In this document: positions 17,816-26,880 of the stretch, piece by piece | How the letters are laid out: every line of letters starts with the position of its first letter | Position numbering within the stretch: the stretch's first letter is position 1 | NCBI RefSeq assembly: GCF_017654485.1 | Contig: NZ_CP061091.1 | Coordinates: forward strand, 2,548,501-2,612,500 | From: Roseomonas marmotae | GTDB lineage: Bacteria; Pseudomonadota; Alphaproteobacteria; Acetobacterales; Acetobacteraceae | DNA: 64,000 nt | Reading direction: 5' to 3' | Made by a program: the position numbers and the translations under genes | Notes under the pieces: generated by a model | The model's database searches: none | Seen by the model: only the letters and a program-made list of their open reading frames with translations | What the model was told of the DNA's origin: nothing

Positions 17816-18193
17816 TCAGCGCGCGGTGCTGGAGGCGGTGACCTTGTCCAGCAGAGCGGAAGCGGCATTCACGCAGGCCTGCATGGATTCATCCTCGGCG
17901 CAGCGCACGCGGAGGCTGGTGTCTCCGTGCCTGATCGAGAAGGACGCGGCATCGGAGGGCGGCGGGCCGAAGCCCCGCTGGCCATGAGGGCCGCGCATTC
18001 CCATCATCCCGGGGCCACGCCCGCCTGGGCCGAAGCGATCGTGACGGTCGGCGCGATCAGGGCGATCAGGGCGCTCGGCCTCAGCCTGCGGGGCCGCCGG
18101 TGCATTAGCCGGCGGCGTCGGCGCCTGGGCCAGAGCCACGCCGCTCATGCCCAGCATCACGATACCAGCACCCAGCATCAGAAACTTCTTCAT
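17816..18193 (-). CDS. Small secreted protein with Arg-Asp repeats, unknown function
   Basis: A 125-residue protein with a clear Sec signal (MKKFLMLGAGIVMLGMSGVALAQA, cleavage after ALA). A Pro/Ala linker is followed by short RPD/RAD/RHD repeats (about residues 42-54) and a Gly/Met/Arg-rich stretch. The C-terminal 40 residues hold two cysteines (VRCAEDESMQACV) that could form a disulfide in the periplasm. No known domain is recognised. The repeat is visible in DNA as copies of CGATCAGGG around 18054-18073. Confidence 0.6.
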   Translation of the reverse strand: MKKFLMLGAGIVMLGMSGVALAQAPTPPANAPAAPQAEAERPDRPDRADRHDRFGPGGRGPGMMGMRGPHGQRGFGPPPSDAASFSIRHGDTSLRVRCAEDESMQACVNAASALLDKVTASSTAR

Positions 18194-18758
18194 GGCTTCA
18201 CCTTCCTATAGAAACCGGCGTTCCACCAAAGCAGATCGCCGGCAACACCAAATCAATACCCAGGAGTGAACGCGCCGTCTCGGAAGAAGTTGTTATCTAT
18301 TGTTTCTCGAAACCGACTACGTATTTTAGTAATCAAACCCACGCTGTATTCTTGAAATTTTTTCTTGTCTTTCGGGCTGCAGCCGGGCCGGAAAACTGAA
18401 ACCAGCGCCATCCGTGCATGTGACGACACGCCACGCGGCCAAATCGTAAGGCCATGCCGCGGCCACCCATCAGAAGTGGCACGAGGCCGCCTGCCAGCCG
18501 CATCGGAGGCAGCAATATCCACAGCGCGACGGCCCATGACACCATCTATGTCCAGCACGTGAAAACACAACGTCGCGCGGACAGGGCTTTCGCTTCCGCG
18601 ACGCCACCCGGCCATGAGCATCCGGACACCTCGAAGTACCCGTCGCTGTGCTGGTTTCGTGAACAGGGTTGTCGCCTCAGGTCATGACGTGCCCCTGCTG
18701 ACCCGACTGGGTCACCGGCTTTGGGCGGCGGGTGCCGCTCTTCGTGGGCGCGGTGGGG
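18194..18758. other. Gene-poor flank of the IS5-family element
   Basis: These 565 bases contain no convincing gene. The first ~180 bases (18240-18370) are AT-rich and probably include the promoter of the small secreted protein. A minus-strand open frame at 18253-18621 has no family resemblance and an irregular composition. The left end of the IS5-family element should lie in the right part, but no inverted repeat matching the other side could be identified. Confidence 0.5.
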
Positions 18759-19841
18759 TTATGCGGGCGCAGCTCGGGTGCTGAGCCAGGCGAGGCGGGC
18801 GAAGTTATAGGCCAGATTGGCCATGCCGATCTTCACCTGGGCCCGTGCGATGCCGATCGTGCGGACGAACAGCCTCATACGGTGCTTCTGGGCGGCGAAA
18901 ACATGTTCGATGCCGGAGCGGATCCGGGCGCGTAAGGCATTGGCCTTCGCCTGCTGTTCGGAAAGTTGACGCCGCGGTGGCCTGCGGAACTGAATGCGTT
19001 CGGTCAGGCCGCGCCGCTCCAACACTTCCAGATTGCGCTTGGTGCGGTAGGCGGTGTCCGCCCAGACGCGGCTGGCGGTGTTCTCGGGATCCAGCAGATC
19101 TACAAAACTGCGGCTGTCATGCTGGGCGGCATCGGTGACTGTCCAGCGGCGGATCAGCCCGTGCCGCCGGTCGATACCGATATGGCTCTTGTAGCCGAAG
19201 ATGGGCACCGCGATCTGGATGGCCTGGCGCTGCGTGCCTTCTGGTTTGGGCTTGGTCCTGCCGCGCTTGAGCGTCCACCGCGCATCCCGGTCCTTCTGCG
19301 CCCGCTTGGCACGGGACCAGCCTTCCGGCGTGCCACCGTTGCGGATGGTGGCTTTCTCCTCAATGGTGAGCTGCTGGCGCGGTGCGGCGATCAGGGTGGC
19401 ATCAATGATCTGCCCACCCATGGCGAGAAAGCCCTTGGCCGCCAGCACCTCATCAAAGCGGCGGAACAGCCCCTCGATGGCACCGGCCTGCTTGAGCTGT
19501 TCGCGATAGAGCCAGATCGTCTTGGCATCCGGCACCGCCTGATGCAGGCCAAGACCCGCAAAGCGCATGAAGGACAGCCGGTCCCGCAGCTGGAATTCTG
19601 CTTGCTCATCCGAGAGGCTGTAGAGCGCCTGCAGCACCAGGATGCGGAACATCATCACCGCATCATACGGTGGGCGTCCGCCGCGGCCGCGATCTGACCG
19701 CTTCAGCGCCGCATCCAGTACGGGGCGGAAGATCTCGAAGTCGACCACTGCCGCAAGGCGCTCCAGCGGATCGCCCGCGGCAGAGAGCGTTGCATACCGC
19801 TCATCCACATCGAAGAAGCCTGGCTGATCTGCCATCGCCAC
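18759..19841 (-). CDS. IS5-family transposase
   Basis: A 360-residue transposase with the N-terminal IS5 domain (RGGRPPYDAVMMFRILVLQ, YSLSDEQAEFQL) and a DDE catalytic core: IIDATLI (Asp), RVWADTAYR (Asp) and RSGIEHVFA (Glu). The frame is intact. It lies just downstream of the second hyuB gene on the same strand, so it may be a past insertion at the end of that operon. Confidence 0.9.
   Translation of the reverse strand: MAMADQPGFFDVDERYATLSAAGDPLERLAAVVDFEIFRPVLDAALKRSDRGRGGRPPYDAVMMFRILVLQALYSLSDEQAEFQLRDRLSFMRFAGLGLHQAVPDAKTIWLYREQLKQAGAIEGLFRRFDEVLAAKGFLAMGGQIIDATLIAAPRQQLTIEEKATIRNGGTPEGWSRAKRAQKDRDARWTLKRGRTKPKPEGTQRQAIQIAVPIFGYKSHIGIDRRHGLIRRWTVTDAAQHDSRSFVDLLDPENTASRVWADTAYRTKRNLEVLERRGLTERIQFRRPPRRQLSEQQAKANALRARIRSGIEHVFAAQKHRMRLFVRTIGIARAQVKIGMANLAYNFARLAWLSTRAAPA
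18759..19841 (-). mobile_element. IS5-family insertion sequence, ends unresolved
   Basis: The element must be larger than its transposase gene, given here as the minimum extent. The flanks (about 18670-18758 and 19842-19910) share only short similarity (for instance CGCCTC), too little to define terminal repeats or target duplication by eye. Confidence 0.6.
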
Positions 19842-19988
19842 TGCCTCCGCTGATTGACCTCATTGAATCAGCTCAGCGTGTCAACCGCGAGGTTTTTAGA
19901 GGCGTCCATCCGCCGGCGGCGGCCATGATGACCGGATGTGCCGGTGGAGCCGGTGGTTCCGGACCCCACCGGCTCCAGCTGAAGGCCG

Positions 19989-21644
19989 CTATTCAGCCGC
20001 CATCCGATAGTACCGCGCCGCCGCCTCGGCGGAGATCAGCCCGTTGCCCAGGTCATCCGCGACCCTGGCGGGATTGCGTGCCGTGGGGTCACCCAGCCCC
20101 CCGCCGCCGGGGGTCAGCACCACCAACCGTTCCCCTGGGGGGACGACCTGCAACCCCTTGCCCCGCAGCACCTGCCCGGATCCCAGCCCGACATAGCCCG
20201 CCGCCCCATCCGCGCCGCCATCCCGGCCGCGCGGCGGATACTGGATGCGGTCAAAGGAAGCGAGCAACTCGAAGGGCGCGTCGTCGCGGTTCTCGATTTC
20301 CATGATCTGGCCGAGGCCGCCGCGCTGGCGCCCGGCCCCGCCGGAATCCGGGCGGAACTCCTTGCGCCAGAACATCAGCGGCGACTGGATCTCCGCGATC
20401 TCCACCGGTGTCCCATGCACGCCGGAAGGATAGGCGGTGGCCGAAAGCCCGTCCTGCCGCGGCCGGCCGCCGGTGCCGCCATTGGTGGTGATGGCCAGGG
20501 CATAGCCGTGGTTCGGCCCTTCCATCCTCGGCCGCACGCCCCGGACGATGATGTTCCAGATGCAGGACGTGCCCTCCGCCGGCACGCGGTCCGGAATGGC
20601 CTGCCGCAAGCAGCCGAAGACCATGTCCGGCAGCATCTGCCCGATGATGTGGCGGGCCGAGACGGGCGCCGGCTTCTGCGCGTTCAGGATGCAGCCCGCC
20701 GGGGCCGAGACGGTCAGCGGAGCCAGGGAGCCCGCGTTGTTCGGGATATGCGCCGCCACCACGCAGCCCAGGCCAAAGCAGGTATAGGCGGTGGTATAGG
20801 CGATGGGCACGTTGATGCCGCGCTTCGCCGCATCCGACGTGCCGGTGAAATCGACATGGATGCCGCCGTCGGAAATCGTCAGCGCCGCTTCCAGCGTCAG
20901 CGGATGGTCATAGCCGTCGACCATCATGGAATGCCGCCAGGTGCCCTTGGGCAGCTTGGCGATTTCCGCCAGCACCGCCTCGCGCGACCGGGTGATGATG
21001 TGCTCCGCCAGTGGCTCCAGCGTATCGATGCCGAATTCGTCCATCATGGCCGAGAGGGCGCGCACGCCGACATCGTTGCAGGCGGCGAGCGAATAGGTGT
21101 CGCCCTCCGTATCCACCGGCAGCCGCGTATTGGCTCGGATCATCGCCATCAGCGTCTCATTGACCTTCCCCTGGTCGATGAGCTTCAGCATGGGGATGTA
21201 GAGCCCCTCCATGAAGACATCGCTGGCCTCGGGGCCGTTGCCAAGGCCGCCGATGTCCATCAGGTGGCTGGTGCAGGAAAACAGCCCCACCAGCTTGCCC
21301 TTGTGGAAGGCGGGCGTGGTGATGACGAAGTCGTTCAGGTGCCCCGTGCCCATCCAGGGGTCGTTGGTGATATAGGCATCGCCTTCCTTCATCGTCTCGA
21401 TGGGGAAGTGGCGGATGAAGTGCTTCACCGCCTCGGCCATGGAATTGATATGGCCGGGCGTACCGGTCACCGCCTGGGCCAGCATCCGCCCCTTCAGGTC
21501 GAAGACGCCTGCCGAGATATCCTCACATTCCCGCACGATCGGACTGAAGGCGGTGCGGATCAGCACCTGCGCCTGCTCGCCCACCACGGCGATCAGGCGG
21601 TTCCACATGATCTGAAGGTCGATCAGGCCGGGTTGCGTGCTCAT
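19989..21644 (-). CDS. Hydantoinase B / oxoprolinase family protein (second copy)
   Basis: A 551-residue HyuB-type subunit. With HyuA-type partners these proteins form ATP-dependent enzymes that open hydantoin or 5-oxoproline rings, or carboxylate ketones. Visible family segments are GTPGHINSM, YITNDPWMGTGHLND, VDFTGTSDAAKRGINVP and TPGGGGLGDP near the C-terminus. The ATG overlaps the stop of the adjoining HyuA-type gene (ATGA), so the pair is coupled. It is the last gene of the minus-strand run before the IS5 element. Substrate is unknown. Confidence 0.88.
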   Translation of the reverse strand: MSTQPGLIDLQIMWNRLIAVVGEQAQVLIRTAFSPIVRECEDISAGVFDLKGRMLAQAVTGTPGHINSMAEAVKHFIRHFPIETMKEGDAYITNDPWMGTGHLNDFVITTPAFHKGKLVGLFSCTSHLMDIGGLGNGPEASDVFMEGLYIPMLKLIDQGKVNETLMAMIRANTRLPVDTEGDTYSLAACNDVGVRALSAMMDEFGIDTLEPLAEHIITRSREAVLAEIAKLPKGTWRHSMMVDGYDHPLTLEAALTISDGGIHVDFTGTSDAAKRGINVPIAYTTAYTCFGLGCVVAAHIPNNAGSLAPLTVSAPAGCILNAQKPAPVSARHIIGQMLPDMVFGCLRQAIPDRVPAEGTSCIWNIIVRGVRPRMEGPNHGYALAITTNGGTGGRPRQDGLSATAYPSGVHGTPVEIAEIQSPLMFWRKEFRPDSGGAGRQRGGLGQIMEIENRDDAPFELLASFDRIQYPPRGRDGGADGAAGYVGLGSGQVLRGKGLQVVPPGERLVVLTPGGGGLGDPTARNPARVADDLGNGLISAEAAARYYRMAAE

Positions 21645-23728
21645 GCCGCCTTCCTTTCCATCACGATGCAGCCGGCGCCGTCGATATGCGCGTCAAAGCT
21701 GGCGGAGACATAGGTGGTGGTCTCGTCCTCGGCGATCACCACTGGGCCAGGGACGACCGCTCCGGGTGGCATGGCGGCGCGCTGATAGACCGGCACCTCC
21801 ACATGCCTCTCGCTGCGCCCGTCGAAGATCAGGCGAAGGCCGGAGGGCTCCGGCGCCTGGGCCGGTTCCACGGCAGGCATGGCCTCCGGCTTCTTCGCTT
21901 CCGTCGAGACCAGCACGGACCAGTTCAGCACCTCGATCGCCGCGGACGGGATGATGCGGGCGAACTGCGCGGCATATTCGGCCTCGAAGATCCGGCGCAG
22001 CTCCGGCACATCCGCCACCGTCAGGTCGCGGTTGGGCAGCAGCACCGTGATCTCATGCCCCTGTCCCACATAGCGCATGAAGGCCATCCGCCGCTCGAAC
22101 AGCGGGGCGCCGCGTGCGCCCGGCTCCACCAGCGCCCGCGCGGCCGCCGACATCTCCGCGAAAAGCGCCGAGACGCTGGCGCCGTCGAAGCTCTCATCCA
22201 CCCGTGCATGGCGGGAGCGGACGATCTCATAGGCCACGGGCGCCGCCAGGAAGCCGACCGCGGAGCCGACGCCGGCATTGGGCGGCACCAGCACGCGGCT
22301 GACGCCCACCTTCTCCGCCACCCGCGCCGCGTGCAGCGGCGCCGCGCCGCCGAAGGCGATCATGGTGTGCTGGCCGATCACCGCCCCCCGTTCCGCCGCA
22401 TGCACGCGGGCCGCGCTGGCCATGTTCTCGCAGACCATCTCATAGACAGCGTAAGCCGACATCTCTGGCGAGAGGCCTAGCTTCTCCCCGATCTCCCGGC
22501 CCAGCGCATCGCGGGAGAGGTCGGGCCGCAGCGTCATGCTGCCGCCCGCGAATCCCTCCGGCGCGATCAGTCCCATGGCCACATCGGCGTCCGTCACCGC
22601 CGGCCGCTCCCCGCCGCGCCCGTAGCAGGCGGGGCCGGGCACGGAGGAGGCGCTTTCCGGCCCCACCGTCACGCGCTGCATGGCATCCACCTGCGCGATG
22701 GAGCCGCCACCCGCGCCGATCTCCACCATCTCGATGACGGGGATACGCAGCGGCAGGCCCGAACCCTTCAGGAAGCGGGCCGTGCGGTCCACCTCGAAGA
22801 AACGCGAGGTCGCCGGCTCGCCATTCTCGATCAGGCAGATCTTCGCGGTCGTGCCGCCCATGTCGAAGGACAGCACCTTCTGTTCATTGGCCCGCAGCGC
22901 CATCTGCGCGGCGAAGATGGCACCACCGGCCGGCCCGGATTCCACGAGACGCACCGGGAACTTCTGCGCCGTCTCCAGCGACGTCAGCCCGCCGCCGGAT
23001 GTCACGAGATAGGTCGCGCCACGATACTGCCGCGCCCGCAGCGCATCGCGCATCCGGCCCAGATAGCCTTCCATCAGCGGCTGCACATAGGCATTGGCGA
23101 CGGCCGTGGAGGTGCGTTCGTATTCCCGCACCTCCGGGCAGACCTCATGCGCCATGGTGATGGAAAGCCCTGGCATCAGCGTCTTCAGCACCGCCGCCGC
23201 GCGCTGCTCATGCACCGGGTTTGCGTAGGCGTGCAGGAAGGCGAAGGCGACGCTCTGCACCCCTGCCTTTTCCAGTTCCGCCACCAGGGCGGCCACGGCT
23301 GCCTCATCCAGCGGCAGTCGGATCATGCCTTCCGCATCCACACGCTCCGGCACTGTGAAGCGCAGGGCGCGCGGGACCAGCGGCACGGGCTTTTCCAGCG
23401 TCAGGTCATATTGGTCATAACGGCTTTCCGTGCCGATCTCCAGCACGTCGCGGAATCCCTGAGTCGCGATCAACGCGGTACGCGCGCCGCGCCGCTCGAT
23501 GATCGCGTTGGTGGCGAGGGTGGTGCCGTGGACAAAGACATCGATGTCGGAGAAGCGCAGTCCCGCATCCTCCAGTACCAGCAAGACACCCTCCAGCACC
23601 CCTTCCTCCGGCGCTGCAGGCGTGGTCAGCACCTTGCGGGTGCGCCGGTCGCCGCCGATATCGAGCACGACATCGGTGAAGGTGCCGCCGATATCGGCGG
23701 CCAGGCGGACGGGTGGCGGAATCGTCAA
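21641..23728 (-). CDS. Hydantoinase A / oxoprolinase family protein (second copy)
   Basis: A 695-residue HyuA-type ATPase subunit with the actin-like fold: ADIGGTFTDVV near the N-terminus, FVHGTTLATNAIIERRG, SFDMGGTTAK and GAGGGSIA. No ATG lies near the first strand. A TTG at 23728 (LTIPPPVRLAADIGG) has GAGGGGAG about 8 bases upstream and is taken as start. It overlaps hyuB by 4 bases. The ATP-dependent ring-opening or carboxylation it supports cannot be fixed from sequence. Confidence 0.87.
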   Translation of the reverse strand: MTIPPPVRLAADIGGTFTDVVLDIGGDRRTRKVLTTPAAPEEGVLEGVLLVLEDAGLRFSDIDVFVHGTTLATNAIIERRGARTALIATQGFRDVLEIGTESRYDQYDLTLEKPVPLVPRALRFTVPERVDAEGMIRLPLDEAAVAALVAELEKAGVQSVAFAFLHAYANPVHEQRAAAVLKTLMPGLSITMAHEVCPEVREYERTSTAVANAYVQPLMEGYLGRMRDALRARQYRGATYLVTSGGGLTSLETAQKFPVRLVESGPAGGAIFAAQMALRANEQKVLSFDMGGTTAKICLIENGEPATSRFFEVDRTARFLKGSGLPLRIPVIEMVEIGAGGGSIAQVDAMQRVTVGPESASSVPGPACYGRGGERPAVTDADVAMGLIAPEGFAGGSMTLRPDLSRDALGREIGEKLGLSPEMSAYAVYEMVCENMASAARVHAAERGAVIGQHTMIAFGGAAPLHAARVAEKVGVSRVLVPPNAGVGSAVGFLAAPVAYEIVRSRHARVDESFDGASVSALFAEMSAAARALVEPGARGAPLFERRMAFMRYVGQGHEITVLLPNRDLTVADVPELRRIFEAEYAAQFARIIPSAAIEVLNWSVLVSTEAKKPEAMPAVEPAQAPEPSGLRLIFDGRSERHVEVPVYQRAAMPPGAVVPGPVVIAEDETTTYVSASFDAHIDGAGCIVMERKAA

Positions 23729-23846
23729 AGCGGAACTCCCCTCAAACGCGCGGCTGCTCAGTCTTCCGCAGCTTGGACGGCCCGTGGCGGAAAGGCGAGA
23801 GAGCTTGTAGCGCCCGCCAAACCTGAACGCCCCGGAGAACCCAGGC

Positions 23847-24836
23847 TCAAGCAACCATCATGCCAGGATGCCGCCGCAGGAAGTCGCGGCCCAGTGCCAC
23901 TGTCCCGGCGGTATAGCCGGCACCCAGTTCCTGCCCTGTCGGCGTCTCGGCATGGGTCGCCAGCCACGCCGTCAGCAGCATCCGCCGCAGCATCACGAAG
24001 GCCGGCAGCAGCGCCACCTCCGTCTCCGGCAGGGGTGCCACCGCGCGATAGCCGTCGACCCAGGCCGCCATCAGTGCCGGCACCAGCGGGTCGTCCTCCA
24101 TGAAGCTTACGGCGGCCGCGAAGTCATAAAGATACCATGAGAAGCCGCAGTCATCGAAGTCGATGACGCCGAGCCGCTCGCCCTCCACGAGCAGATTGGT
24201 CAGGCGCAGGTCGGCATGCACCAGCCCGAAACGTTCGGGTGCGTCGCCATAGCGGGCGAGGATGCCCCGCAGCGCCTCCACCACATCCGCCAGCAGCGCC
24301 ACCCCATCGGCGTCAAGCCCGGTGGCGGCGCGCCAGTCGCCCCAGTGGCCATCGGGCCCCAACATGGTCCCGAGATCCCAGCGCTTGCGCGTGAAGCCGG
24401 CAGGCGGCGCCCAGGCCCGGCCATGGGCATGCAGGCGGGCGCTGATGCCACCCAGTTGCCGGAAGCAGCGCGGCAGGTCGCTCGCCGGTTCCCGCCCCGC
24501 CATATGCGCGAAGGCCACGGCGTGGCGCGTGGCGGCGCCATCCTCCAGCGCCTGCAACAGCCTGCCATCCCGCGCCGGCACGGGGGCGGGCGTCTCCACC
24601 ACCCCCGCCGCCCGCAGCGCACCGATCCAGGCCAGTTCGGATTCCATCTCCTCCGGCTGGTGGTAACCCTTGCGATAGACCCGCAGCACCAGCCGGCCCG
24701 CGCCCTCCCCGGCCAGGAAGGTGGCGTTCTCCGAGACGTTCAGCAGCGAGAGCGGCGCATCCGCCGCCAGCCCCCAGCGTGGCAGGGCGCCGCGCAGCAG
24801 GCGGTGCAGATGCTCCAGGAAGGGCGCCTCATACAT
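23847..24836 (-). CDS. Phosphotransferase of the APH/choline-kinase fold
   Basis: A 329-residue small-molecule kinase of the aminoglycoside phosphotransferase superfamily. The catalytic loop is LVHADLRLTN (D209, N214) and the metal site IDFDD (D226, D228). An N-lobe nucleotide-binding region includes ENATFLAG and LVLRVYR. It resembles the SrkA/hydroxylysine-kinase-like branch more than drug-resistance enzymes. It sits between the DUF1206 gene and the second hyuA on the same strand, so phosphorylation of a pathway intermediate is possible. Confidence 0.75.
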   Translation of the reverse strand: MYEAPFLEHLHRLLRGALPRWGLAADAPLSLLNVSENATFLAGEGAGRLVLRVYRKGYHQPEEMESELAWIGALRAAGVVETPAPVPARDGRLLQALEDGAATRHAVAFAHMAGREPASDLPRCFRQLGGISARLHAHGRAWAPPAGFTRKRWDLGTMLGPDGHWGDWRAATGLDADGVALLADVVEALRGILARYGDAPERFGLVHADLRLTNLLVEGERLGVIDFDDCGFSWYLYDFAAAVSFMEDDPLVPALMAAWVDGYRAVAPLPETEVALLPAFVMLRRMLLTAWLATHAETPTGQELGAGYTAGTVALGRDFLRRHPGMMVA

Positions 24837-24875
24837 CCTGCCCGCAGTAGCGGAACGATCCCGTGGCGGGAAGCC

Positions 24876-25676
24876 TCAGCCGGGGGCGCGGATGCGCCGG
24901 TAGCGGGCCTCGGCGAATTCGAAGATCCCGAAGGCCGCCAATCCCAGCGCCACGATGCCGAAGAGCACCCGGCCGAAGGGCTGCCCCTGCAAGGCCCGAA
25001 GCGCGCCGCTCAGCCCCCGCACCTCCTCCGGGTCCGACTGCCAGGCCGCGATCACCAGGAAGGCGCCGATGATCAGGAACACGACACCCCGCGCGGAGAA
25101 GCCGATGCGGCCGAGCTTCACCACCCAGCTTCCGGCCGGCTCCGGGCATTCCAGATGGCGCGTGAAGGACGCCTTCCGGGCCCGCACCAGCATGCCGACG
25201 CCGACCCCCGCCACCACCAGCCCGGCCAATGCCACCAGCACCTCCCCGAAAGGATGCGCCATCAGCCAGCGGCTCCAGTCCTGTGCCTGCTGTGCATCAT
25301 CGGTGCTGCCGACGGCGCGGCCGATGATCAGTGCCGCCGCGAAGATGCCAAGGCCGGCATAGGTGAAGGCGGAGATCATCTGCCCGGCGCGCACGACCAT
25401 GGCCTTGGCACCGCGGCCCTTGCTGTCGGCATCCAGTAGGGACTGGCAACCACGCCAGAGGGCGAAGCCGAACAGTCCCAGCGCCACGACCCCCAGCAGC
25501 ACGCCGCCGAAAGGATGACTGAGCAGGGAGAGCAGAGCGCCCTTGGAGCCGGTGGTCTGCCCGCCCTGCCCCAGCGCGGCCAGGAAGGCCAGCAGCCCGA
25601 TGATCAGGTTGACCACCCCGCGCGCCGCATAGCCGAGGCGCGCGAGCAGTTCGAGGGCGTGGCGGTGCGACGGCAT
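24876..25676 (-). CDS. DUF1206 membrane protein
   Basis: About 266 residues from ATG 25676 (MPSHRHALELL). It carries three DUF1206 repeats, each a pair of transmembrane helices introduced by a motif like LGYAARGVVNLIIG, FTYAGLGIFAAAL and IGFSARGVVFLIIG. Function of the family is unknown. It lies 39 bases upstream of the kinase gene and 61 bases downstream of the flavoprotein gene, all on the minus strand. Confidence 0.85.
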   Translation of the reverse strand: MPSHRHALELLARLGYAARGVVNLIIGLLAFLAALGQGGQTTGSKGALLSLLSHPFGGVLLGVVALGLFGFALWRGCQSLLDADSKGRGAKAMVVRAGQMISAFTYAGLGIFAAALIIGRAVGSTDDAQQAQDWSRWLMAHPFGEVLVALAGLVVAGVGVGMLVRARKASFTRHLECPEPAGSWVVKLGRIGFSARGVVFLIIGAFLVIAAWQSDPEEVRGLSGALRALQGQPFGRVLFGIVALGLAAFGIFEFAEARYRRIRAPG

Positions 25677-25737
25677 GGCGCTTTCTCCGGCTGCGGCACA
25701 GCTTGCAACGGCTGACGCGCCTCGGGGATGCAGCCTG

Positions 25738-26880
25738 CTAGTCCGCCTCCGCCCCCTGCATCGCAAAGCGGGTGATACGGAAAGCCTCCAGCGGGATGTC
25801 TGTACGCCCGTCCAGCACCAGCTCGCTCATGATGGCGCCGATCGCCGGGCCGAGCTGGAAGCCATGGCCGGAGAAGCCGAAGGCATGGAAGAGGCCAGGC
25901 GTGGTGCTGCTGGGGCCGATGACAGGGATGCGGTCCGGCATCCGCCCGTCGATGCCGGTCCAGGAGCGGATGATCTGCGCGCCCTCCAGCGCCGGCACCA
26001 GGGCGATGGCCAGGCGCGCGCCCGCCAGCGTTGCTTCCGGCAGCGGCCGCGCCCAGGGGGTCTCGCCCGGCGCCCCGGGGCGGCTTTCGCCATAGCCGGC
26101 GCCGATGATGACATTGCCGCGCGGGATCTGCCGCAGATAGACATTGCCGCCGACCACGCCGAGATTGGGCTCGATGAAGTAGCGCATCGGCTCCGTCACC
26201 AGCATGTTCGGACTGAGCGGCTCCACCGGTACCGGTTCCCCGAAAGCCGCGGCGATGCGTCCGCCCCAGAAGCCCGCGAGGTTCAGCAGCACCGGCGCGA
26301 TAAAGTCGTGGCCGCCCACGGTATGCAGGTGGAACAGCGTGCCGTCATGGGTGTATTCCAGCACCTCCATCCGCTCATGGATGGTGGCGCCGGCATCCCG
26401 CGCGGCACGGGCCAGGGCCGGCGCCAGCAGACGCGGATTGGCCGAACCATCCTCCGGCGCGAAGGATCCCGCCACCACCTGCGGCCCGAGCCAGGGATAT
26501 TCGTCATGGATGGCGTTGCGCCCGACCATGCGGAGCGGCAGTCCATGCGCCTTCGCGACATCCAGATAGGCGACCAGCTCGGCTTCCTCGGCATCGCTGC
26601 GTGCCAGCTTCAGATGACCGGTGACGGTGAACTCGGCCTCCGTCCCAGCCAGTTCCTTCATCCGCCCCCAAAGCTCGCGGGAGCGGCGGGCAATGGGAAG
26701 TTCCGCCGGGTTGCGCCCCTGCTGCCGCACCCCGCCGTAGTTGACGCCGGAGGCCTGCCCGCCCACCAGCCCGCGCTCCAGCAGCGCCACCTTCACGCCG
26801 CGCCGGGCGAGATGCAGGGCGGCGGAACAGCCCGCGCCGCCGCCGCCGACGACCAGGACCTCGAAGCGTGTCTCATTCAT
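25738..26880 (-). CDS. FAD-dependent amine/amino acid oxidoreductase (DAO family), beta subunit
   Basis: A 380-residue flavoprotein with an N-terminal dinucleotide fold (EVLVVGGGGAGCSAALHL) and the DAO-family C-terminal IRSWTGIDGRMPD, with FSGHGFQLGPAIG. This matches the sarcosine/glycine oxidase-like beta subunits of opine and D-hydroxyproline dehydrogenases. Its ATG overlaps the stop of the gene upstream by 4 bases. With the alpha (26877) and gamma (28229) genes it should form an alpha-beta-gamma complex that oxidises a secondary amine or imino acid. The exact substrate is unknown. Confidence 0.85.
   Translation of the reverse strand: MNETRFEVLVVGGGGAGCSAALHLARRGVKVALLERGLVGGQASGVNYGGVRQQGRNPAELPIARRSRELWGRMKELAGTEAEFTVTGHLKLARSDAEEAELVAYLDVAKAHGLPLRMVGRNAIHDEYPWLGPQVVAGSFAPEDGSANPRLLAPALARAARDAGATIHERMEVLEYTHDGTLFHLHTVGGHDFIAPVLLNLAGFWGGRIAAAFGEPVPVEPLSPNMLVTEPMRYFIEPNLGVVGGNVYLRQIPRGNVIIGAGYGESRPGAPGETPWARPLPEATLAGARLAIALVPALEGAQIIRSWTGIDGRMPDRIPVIGPSSTTPGLFHAFGFSGHGFQLGPAIGAIMSELVLDGRTDIPLEAFRITRFAMQGAEAD

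Noticed and set aside
18253..18621. A 122-codon minus-strand frame left of the IS5 element
   Set aside because: No family resemblance, mixed composition and no good ribosome-binding site. It may be chance in an AT-rich stretch.
18670..19910. Terminal inverted repeats of the IS5-family element
   Set aside because: Only short shared words such as CGCCTC were found and the flanks show no matching 4-base duplication. The ends are left undefined.
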